DNA of 5,729 nucleotides, taken from Dehalococcoidia bacterium. GTDB lineage: Bacteria; Chloroflexota; Dehalococcoidia; JAUSJJ01. Both the position numbers and the translations under genes were made by a program. The notes beneath the pieces are model-generated. The model did not search any database. It saw only the letters and a program-made list of their open reading frames with translations, and was not told the origin of the DNA. The stretch is from NCBI GenBank assembly GCA_030647705.1, contig JAUSJJ010000051.1:1-5729 (forward strand), written 5' to 3'. This document shows, piece after piece, positions 1-4,159 of the stretch (within the stretch, counting starts at the first letter, position 1; the number at the start of each line of letters is the position of its first letter).

Positions 1-584
1 CCCAGGCTGCCGCCGTAGCGGTCGCTTCGGCGATTGCTGTACGGGGAAAGAAATGCCTGGACCAGGTAGCCGTGGGCTGCGTGCAACTCAACTCCGTCCA
101 TGCCGGATGCCTTCACATTCGCAGCCGTCTGGACGAAGCAGCGAACGACTTCCTGTATCTCATCCAGGTCCATTTCGTGCGGCGTCTCGCGGGTGGCCGG
201 GCAGGGAATCGGTGAGGGCGCCCACAATGGAAGCCGAGAGAAGAAGCTGGGCATGGCGCGTCCTTGATGCCCTATCTGGAGGACCATTTTGGCGCCGTGC
301 TCGTGCACTGCATCAGCGGTCTTGCGCAGGTCGGGGATGATCCTGTCGTCAGTGCCCAGAGCCACTTCTTCGCCGCTCTTGGAGGTGGCGTGCACGCGCA
401 AGATGCCCCTGATGATGAGGCCGGTTCCGCCTTTGGCCCTTTCTGCGTAATAGTAGGTCTCTCTCTCGCCGGGCAGGCCATTCTCTTCGAAACGCGTGCC
501 GTGGGGCAAGAAGACAACGCGGTTGCGGATCTCAATGTGACCAATGCGGAGTGGGGAGAACAGGTTCCTGAAACTCTCGGTCAT
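1..584 (-). CDS. Old Yellow Enzyme family NADH:flavin oxidoreductase (partial, N-terminal 194 residues)
   Basis: This is the N-terminal part of an FMN-dependent TIM-barrel oxidoreductase of the Old Yellow Enzyme / 2,4-dienoyl-CoA reductase family. Such enzymes use NAD(P)H to reduce activated C=C bonds. The frame is open from an ATG at 584 to the left edge, so the C-terminus is missing. Visible landmarks are an N-terminal LFSPLRIGHIEIRNRVV segment (residues 8-24), a QIGHQGR motif (103-109) that usually contacts flavin, and the family signature GVELHAAHGYLVQAFLSP (164-181) followed by NRRSDRYGGS. H168 and H171 match the His/His substrate-anion pair of YqjM-type enzymes. A GAGG ribosome site (595-598) lies 10 bases before the ATG, and a strong promoter lies at 661-689. 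The family contains both single-domain enzymes (about 350-400 residues) and multidomain 2-enoate/dienoyl-CoA reductases (about 650) carrying an Fe-S cluster and FAD domain. The visible part cannot decide between them, so the substrate is unknown. Family assignment is very secure. Confidence 0.93.
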   Translation of the reverse strand, partial: MTESFRNLFSPLRIGHIEIRNRVVFLPHGTRFEENGLPGERETYYYAERAKGGTGLIIRGILRVHATSKSGEEVALGTDDRIIPDLRKTADAVHEHGAKMVLQIGHQGRAMPSFFSRLPLWAPSPIPCPATRETPHEMDLDEIQEVVRCFVQTAANVKASGMDGVELHAAHGYLVQAFLSPYSNRRSDRYGGSL

Positions 585-631
585 GCATGTCCATCCTCAG
601 GTTTGATCGAGGGGCTGGTTTCACCATGGAC

Positions 632-657
632 GGAACGGCTGGGCGGAGTATCGTTCC
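632..657. repeat. Inverted repeat GGAACG-N14-CGTTCC at the predicted transcript start of the reductase gene
   Basis: The arms GGAACG (632-637) and CGTTCC (652-657) are perfect complements separated by 14 bases. They lie just downstream of the -10 box at 661-666, so they span the expected transcription start (about 653) of the Old Yellow Enzyme gene. An operator for a dimeric repressor, or a hairpin near the 5' end of the mRNA, would both fit. A 6-base arm can arise by chance, so this is tentative. Confidence 0.3.
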
Positions 658-660
658 AAG

Positions 661-689
661 AGGATATCAGCGAATGACCGCTCTGTCAA
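661..689 (-). promoter_or_regulatory. Sigma-70 promoter of the Old Yellow Enzyme gene
   Basis: Read on the minus strand, a perfect -35 box TTGACA (689-684) is followed by an ideal 17-base spacer and the -10 box TATCCT (666-661), which matches 4 of 6 consensus positions. The transcript would start near 653 and carry a leader of about 70 bases before the ATG at 584. The promoter lies downstream of the hairpin terminator at 740-781, so this gene is probably transcribed separately from the HEAT-repeat gene. Confidence 0.7.
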
Positions 690-739
690 GTTCGGAGCTA
701 TTGAGAGCAGCGCGAAACCTCTGTGGCGACGTTAACGAA

Positions 740-781
740 AATACGCCCCGTTTTCACGATTACGTGAAAACGGGGCGTATT
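740..781 (-). terminator. Strong hairpin, probable terminator of the HEAT-repeat gene
   Basis: The arms AATACGCCCCGTTTTCACG (740-758) and its exact complement (763-781) form a perfect 19-bp stem with a 4-base loop. The hairpin starts 98 bases after the stop codon of the HEAT-repeat gene and precedes the reductase promoter at 661-689. Read on the minus strand, the stem ends in GTATT and runs into TTCGTT, a short interrupted U-tract, as expected for an intrinsic terminator acting in that direction. The plus-strand side has no T-run. The U-tract is imperfect and the stem is unusually long and symmetrical, so a palindromic repeat element is the alternative. Confidence 0.65.
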
Positions 782-879
782 ACAGGGGCGAGAGACCCAA
801 TGCGCCCGTTCACGGGGGAAGTGACTGGCCTGGTTCGGGCAAGGGACTTTGCCTGGGCATCTTCCTTAAACCGAGTGCC

Positions 880-1458
880 CTACTTTTGGCCTGCGCGTTT
901 CAACTCATTGAGGGCGGCCGCTGCGGCCATGGGTATTTCCATCACGGGGTGCGAGCCGTGGATAGCCGCCATGACCGGTTTGAGCACATCACGAAGCCTG
1001 GTCTCTTTGCTTACGGGGTGGTCCGCCAGATGGTGGTTCACTTCCGTGTCCTCGCCTACAACATGGGCAAGCAAGTGGTGCGCGCTTTCACGGAGCCAGA
1101 GCGACTCAGGTCGTTTCGTCAACGCCGTCAGCATCGCTTCCAGTCCAGCCCGCCCAATGGAGACCAGCCCTTCAGCCGACAACCAGCGCACGTCGAATTC
1201 AGGGTCTTCAAGCGCTTCCACCAGGGCCGGCGCCGCCAGCGGGTTGCCGATCTGGCCCAGCGCTTTCGCCGCCTCCCAGCGTATCCGGAGTCGTCGGTCT
1301 CTCAGCGCTCCGATCAGGGGTACAACTGCCTGTTCGCCCATGGATACCAGAGACAACCGCGCTTTTTCACGGGCAGCATCGCTGTCGCTGGTGAATTGAG
1401 CAATGAGGGATTCAATCTCCTTTGTCTTAGAAGCCGGGTTGCTTTCCGGTTCAGCCAT
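880..1458 (-). CDS. HEAT-repeat protein (PBS-lyase-type HEAT repeats)
   Basis: A 192-residue soluble protein made mostly of tandem helical HEAT repeats, which normally form a curved protein-binding scaffold. Repeats are visible at about residues 28-53, 56-84 (with IRWEAAKALGQIGNPLAAPAL) and 87-115 (with DVRWLSAEGLVSIG). A less regular helical pair lies at 119-135, and an alanine-rich helical end at 157-188. The first 20 residues are polar and charged. I see no signal peptide, membrane segment or catalytic motif, and the E/Z-type phycobilin lyase function that gave the repeat its name is not implied. The ATG at 1458 has a strong purine-rich ribosome site (GGGAGGG, 1470-1464) 5 bases upstream, and a near-ideal promoter at 1487-1516. 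It is probably a single-gene transcript ended by the hairpin at 740-781. The binding partner cannot be told from the sequence. Confidence 0.88.
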   Translation of the reverse strand: MAEPESNPASKTKEIESLIAQFTSDSDAAREKARLSLVSMGEQAVVPLIGALRDRRLRIRWEAAKALGQIGNPLAAPALVEALEDPEFDVRWLSAEGLVSIGRAGLEAMLTALTKRPESLWLRESAHHLLAHVVGEDTEVNHHLADHPVSKETRLRDVLKPVMAAIHGSHPVMEIPMAAAAALNELKRAGQK

Positions 1459-1486
1459 ACATTCCCTCCCTGTCTGTCTATCAGCA

Positions 1487-1516
1487 ATTGTAAGTCGTTT
1501 GAGGGGCCCAAGTCAA
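1487..1516 (-). promoter_or_regulatory. Sigma-70 promoter of the HEAT-repeat gene
   Basis: On the minus strand, TTGACT (1516-1511, 5 of 6 to consensus) and TACAAT (1492-1487, 5 of 6) are separated by 18 bases. Transcription would start near 1480, giving a leader of about 20-25 bases that includes the GGGAGGG ribosome site. This makes the HEAT-repeat gene independent of the DUF4416 gene upstream of it. Confidence 0.7.
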
Positions 1517-1644
1517 CACAGGCGCTGCTATGTTGTGCCTGGCCAACGCCAGCCGGAATGAGGACGTGGCTCAAGCAGCCGGGGTGACGCCCGAAACGTT
1601 AGGGCAGCTTGCGGGCCAGTCGCCCCGAAGTCCCGTCGGTGGGT

Positions 1645-2202
1645 CTATTTCGGTTGCTCCCCTTTGGCCGAAGATCGCGCCTCCGACACTTTCGAAAGGT
1701 ATCTCTCCCGTAGAACCTGGAAGAACTCCTGGTAGCCCTGGCTCCGGTAATCAGGATACGTCCAGGGCAGGGCCTCGAACTTGCCGCGCTGGAACATCAG
1801 CGTGATTTCTCCGTAGATGCCTCGCCCCAGGTACAGCCGATGAGCATGGTCCTTGGTGGTGACCAGTACCAGCTTGGCGCCCGTAAGATAGCCTGGATCG
1901 AGGTTGACGCGCCGTTTGCCGTCCTGGGCAAGCTCCTTCTCCAACGCGTTGGTGGCGATCTTGACCCTCGGCAACTCGTCCGGGAGCACCAGCCTTTCGA
2001 ATGCCAGGAATTGCCTGCTCAAGCCGGAGCCCATTTCGGGCTCGTAATACCTGGTGTAATCGAAGTCCATGATCTGGCTCTTGAGCTCAATCGGTCCCAC
2101 TCTTTCCTCTAGCGACCGGTACACCCCCACCAGGGCGCAGGAGGGAGCTATCAACAAGCCTATGAACAGCATCACGGGTTCCGGCTGTCTGATTTCCCCC
2201 AT
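1645..2202 (-). CDS. DUF4416 family protein
   Basis: A 185-residue protein that I recognise as DUF4416, a family of unknown function. Characteristic stretches are PEPVMLFIGLL near the N-terminus (7-17), LEERVGPIEL (31-40), DFDYTRYYEPEMGSGL (46-61), FERLV (68-72), NLDPGYLTGAKLVLVTTKDH (100-119), HRLYLGRGIYGEITL (121-135) and LPWTYPDYRS (145-154). Length and start agree with the family. The conserved acidic, His and Tyr residues suggest a ligand- or metal-binding fold, but no reaction is known to me. The last 15 residues are polar and probably disordered. The gene starts one base after the TGA of the dicluster protein (TGA-G-ATG) and has no good ribosome site of its own. It is therefore probably translated by coupling, and the two products are likely made together. 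The hydrophobic segment at residues 10-27 belongs to the conserved core and is not a signal peptide. Nothing like a terminator follows the stop. Confidence 0.9.
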   Translation of the reverse strand: MGEIRQPEPVMLFIGLLIAPSCALVGVYRSLEERVGPIELKSQIMDFDYTRYYEPEMGSGLSRQFLAFERLVLPDELPRVKIATNALEKELAQDGKRRVNLDPGYLTGAKLVLVTTKDHAHRLYLGRGIYGEITLMFQRGKFEALPWTYPDYRSQGYQEFFQVLRERYLSKVSEARSSAKGEQPK

Positions 2203-2203
2203 C

Positions 2204-2887
2204 TCAGCCCGCCGACCCGCAGCAGACTTTCACACAGAGTCCGCATATGCTGACGCCAATGCCCCGTGTCTTGGTGAACTCCTTCAGCTTGTCTGCGCAT
2301 TTCGCTCTGTCGAAGTCCGCCGGGGCGTCTTTGATGGCATGAGCGGGGCAGACGTCCAGGCATCGCTTGCAGGAGCCGCAGTCCTTGTTCAACGGTTTCG
2401 CCGGTTCGAGGGGCAAGTTGGTGAGAATGCTGGCCAGGCGGACCTTTGCGCCCCATTTCTCTGAGACCAGAAGGCTGTTCCTGCCACGCCAGCCCAAGCC
2501 GGCGAGCCACGCCAGCCTTTTGTGTGACACATGGCCAAGTTGTTCTTTCCAGTCCACTAGCTGAGACGCAGCCACTGGAAGGGCCCGGTATCCGTGGCTT
2601 TCTATTTCGGACGCGATCTTGAGCGCAACCCTGTCCAGCAGGAAATTGACCTGTCGGTAGTGATGGTAGTAGATCAGGTTTGGCCCGTCCTCCAGCGTGT
2701 CGAGCACGGTAGGCGAAACGCGCTTGCCTATTACTATGGCCAGGTGCAGCGGCTCCAGCGACGCTGCCGGCAAACGGTGATAATCGACCGTGTCGGCTCT
2801 CAAATCGGCCACCGAGAACATCTCGATGTTCTCCTGACTGGCCAGAGCGCTCAAGAAAGCATGGTCGATCTCAGGAACAGTTGCCAC
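2204..2887 (-). CDS. 4Fe-4S dicluster protein, short QueG/epoxyqueuosine reductase-like
   Basis: A 227-residue cytoplasmic iron-sulfur protein related to epoxyqueuosine reductase (QueG) and reductive dehalogenases. The N-terminal domain (about 1-160) ends in a segment like the QueG core, LAWLAGLGWRGRNSLL (125-140) and VRLASILTNLPL (149-160). The first cluster motif is C170xxC173xxC176xxxC180P; the second is C197 followed by C215xxC218xxxC222, so two [4Fe-4S] clusters are likely. Unusual points: the protein stops five residues after the last cluster cysteine; that cysteine is followed by a second Cys (C223), not the usual Pro; the C-terminal HEAT domain of full QueG (about 380 residues) is absent; and the QueG VD-type catalytic aspartate segment is not evident (LPVAASQ around 103-109). 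It is therefore probably not a true QueG, and its substrate is unknown. The start is GTG at 2887: an in-frame TGA lies directly upstream and GGAG sits 7 bases before it. It is the first gene of an operon with DUF4416. Confidence 0.88.
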   Translation of the reverse strand: MATVPEIDHAFLSALASQENIEMFSVADLRADTVDYHRLPAASLEPLHLAIVIGKRVSPTVLDTLEDGPNLIYYHHYRQVNFLLDRVALKIASEIESHGYRALPVAASQLVDWKEQLGHVSHKRLAWLAGLGWRGRNSLLVSEKWGAKVRLASILTNLPLEPAKPLNKDCGSCKRCLDVCPAHAIKDAPADFDRAKCADKLKEFTKTRGIGVSICGLCVKVCCGSAG

Positions 2888-2936
2888 TCATAGACTCCGT
2901 TCGAATAGAATCCGGTTTTGCCACCCGGCGAAATTC

Positions 2937-2945
2937 ATTATAGCA
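2937..2945 (-). promoter_or_regulatory. Extended -10 promoter of the dicluster/DUF4416 operon
   Basis: On the minus strand TGCTATAAT (2945-2937) is a perfect TATAAT with the extended TGn element. No convincing -35 box lies at 16-18 bases (CAAACG at 17), which is tolerated in extended -10 promoters. Transcription would start near 2930, giving a leader of about 43 bases before the GTG at 2887. Confidence 0.65.
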
Positions 2946-2964
2946 TACGCATGTGGAGCCGTTT

Positions 2965-2979
2965 GGAAAGCGTCTTTCC
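2965..2979. repeat. Short inverted repeat upstream of the dicluster operon promoter
   Basis: GGAAAG (2965-2970) and CTTTCC (2974-2979) form a perfect 6-bp palindromic pair with a 3-base centre. It lies at about -35 to -49 relative to the predicted start near 2930, where a weak -35 box might be helped by an activator. It is also 60 bases beyond the stop of the PP2C gene and could be part of a weak terminator, but no T-run follows. Function is uncertain. Confidence 0.28.
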
Positions 2980-3039
2980 CGCCGCTGGCGAGTGATCCAG
3001 TTCCCCATGAGCCCGTCGACGTTCCTGCAGGCCAATACT

Positions 3040-3867
3040 TCAACCGGAGCGTTTGCGACTGAGCCAGGCGACGAGGTGTCTTGCGACGGATATGCGTGTG
3101 ATGTGTCTCCTGCGCTCCTTGGTATCCGGTACGTGGTCCAGCGAAACTGCGATAATGGTGAGATTGTCGCTGCCGCCCCGTTTGACCAACACCTCTCGCT
3201 TCAGCGCCTCCAACAGCCTTTCCGGCTGCGGGGACTTCCTGACGAAGTCAGCCACATCGCTGTTGCTCATGACGTCGAACAGGCCGTCGCAGGCCGCCAC
3301 CACCATGAGATCGTCTTTCAGTATCTCGTACTCCCGCACCGATGGCGTGGCGATGACGCCGACGGGTTTGAAGAAGCTGTCACCGATCGTCCTGGTGGGC
3401 ATCAGCCCCCTGAGTCCGCGGCGCACATAAGGGTCGCTGACGAGGCCACCCATCCTCACGATCCTCTGGCGCTCGGTTGTGTCGTCCAACCGGTGATCGA
3501 CGGTTAGTTGACGAAGGCCTTCGCGGCCGACCACGATGGCCCGGGCATCGCCGGCGTTGGCCGCGTACACTCTGCCCTCCCTGATGAAAATAGTGACCGC
3601 AGTTGTCCCGCTGTCCTGTTCCTTGATCTCTTCAGAGGTCGTTTCGTAGGCTCTGGCAAACGCTTGCTGTGGCGCGAGCCCGGAGAGCACCGCCCTGAGG
3701 AAGACTTCGTGCAGCTTTTGTGACGCGTGGTGGGCGGCCTGTTTGCCGCCATGTCCATCGTAGATCCCGGCGAAGACCCAGCCTTTGCCCCCGAAGTCCA
3801 TGTCCAGGAAATGGTAGTCTTCCATTTCCTGTCGCATTCCTTTTTCCGAAATAACTCCTGCTTTCAC
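3040..3867 (-). CDS. PP2C-type (PPM family) serine/threonine protein phosphatase, eukaryotic-like
   Basis: A 275-residue metal-dependent phosphatase that would remove phosphate from Ser/Thr residues of target proteins. All core motifs are present in order: RQEMEDYH (12-19), YDGHGG (36-41), SGTTAV (86-91), ANAGDARA (103-110), LTVDHR (121-126), TRTIGD (158-163), ACDGLFDV (192-199) and GSDNLT (232-237). By analogy with human PPM1A, the metal ligands are E16, D17, D37, D194 and D234, R12 would bind phosphate, and H39 would be the general acid. The enzyme should therefore be active. RxxMED and DGHGG are the eukaryotic-style versions; many bacterial PP2Cs have NED and DGMGG. A basic tail of about 30 residues (246-275) follows the domain. 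No transmembrane or sensor domain is seen and no kinase gene is adjacent. The start is GTG at 3867: an in-frame TAG lies just upstream, and a GGGGGCG ribosome site precedes it. Starting at the next in-frame ATG (residue 11) would cut the first conserved strand. Confidence 0.95.
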   Translation of the reverse strand: MKAGVISEKGMRQEMEDYHFLDMDFGGKGWVFAGIYDGHGGKQAAHHASQKLHEVFLRAVLSGLAPQQAFARAYETTSEEIKEQDSGTTAVTIFIREGRVYAANAGDARAIVVGREGLRQLTVDHRLDDTTERQRIVRMGGLVSDPYVRRGLRGLMPTRTIGDSFFKPVGVIATPSVREYEILKDDLMVVAACDGLFDVMSNSDVADFVRKSPQPERLLEALKREVLVKRGGSDNLTIIAVSLDHVPDTKERRRHITRISVARHLVAWLSRKRSG

Positions 3868-3885
3868 ACTCGCCCCCTATTTTGA

Positions 3886-3914
3886 AGAATACCACTAACC
3901 TGAGATTCCGTCCA
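3886..3914 (-). promoter_or_regulatory. Possible promoter of the PP2C gene
   Basis: On the minus strand TGGACG (3914-3909) and TATTCT (3891-3886) are spaced by 17 bases, and TGG directly before the -10 box gives an extended -10 element. Each hexamer matches consensus at 4 of 6 positions. The start would fall near 3879, leaving a very short leader of about 12 bases with the G-rich ribosome site near its 5' end. It is plausible but weaker than the other promoters here. Confidence 0.42.
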
Positions 3915-4074
3915 GACTTCTGCGTCCCGTCAAACGTCCTGGAAATCATCGTCAATCCGCATCGACGAAGCGATTCGGCGCATTCGGAGGGTAGCCTGCG
4001 GGTTTCAGCCTGGAGCTCTAACAATGAAGGAATGCCTTGTCGAACGTCGCGGGAGACTCATGCCGCAGGGCAGC

Positions 4075-4104
4075 TTGACGCAGTCCCAGTCCGCGTTGTA
4101 TCCT
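4075..4104 (+). promoter_or_regulatory. Probable sigma-70 promoter of the acetyl-CoA synthetase gene
   Basis: TTGACG (4075-4080, 5 of 6) and TATCCT (4099-4104, 4 of 6) are separated by 18 bases. TATCCT is the same -10 hexamer as at the Old Yellow Enzyme promoter. The transcript would begin near 4111, about 50 bases before the ATG at 4160. An upstream in-frame ATG at 4115 would be almost leaderless, which supports 4160 as the start. Confidence 0.5.
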
Positions 4105-4117
4105 ATTGCCCAGCATG

Positions 4118-4135
4118 AGCGACCCTTCGGTCGCT
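4118..4135 (+). repeat. Leader hairpin upstream of acetyl-CoA synthetase
   Basis: AGCGACC (4118-4124) and GGTCGCT (4129-4135) form a perfect 7-bp stem closed by the loop CTTC. It lies between the predicted transcript start (about 4111) and the ribosome site at 4148-4151. No T-run follows, so it is not a terminator. It could stabilise the 5' end of the mRNA or be a protein-binding site. If translation began at 4115, the stem would be coding. Confidence 0.35.
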
Positions 4136-4159
4136 ACAAAGGTGGACGGAGTGGAGAGT

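Noticed and set aside
838..853. GGCAA/TTGCC hairpin just after the HEAT-repeat stop
   Set aside because: Only five pairs with no T-run; the 19-bp hairpin at 740-781 is a far better terminator candidate.
1537..1554. GGCTGGC/GCCAGGC hairpin as terminator of the DUF4416 operon
   Set aside because: The stem has a mismatch and is followed on the minus strand by ACAACATAG, with no U-tract.
587..1587. Long plus-strand open frames (270 and 233 codons) across the HEAT-repeat gene
   Set aside because: They lie opposite the HEAT-repeat gene, which has clear repeats, a ribosome site and a promoter. Their translations are low-complexity Ser/Arg-rich or lack any recognisable domain, as expected of antisense frames in GC-rich DNA.
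2120..2176. Hydrophobic N-terminal stretch of the DUF4416 protein as a signal peptide or lipoprotein signal (IAPSC)
   Set aside because: The segment follows an acidic and polar start with no basic n-region, APSC is a poor lipobox, and the stretch matches the conserved core of the family.
2204..2887. Reading the dicluster protein as a reductive dehalogenase
   Set aside because: There is no twin-arginine signal, the length is about half that of respiratory RdhA, and no small hydrophobic anchor gene (rdhB) is adjacent.
3882..4118. Possible small plus-strand gene in the divergent intergenic region
   Set aside because: It needs a TTG start with no ribosome site, overlaps the predicted promoters, and its translation shows no recognisable pattern.
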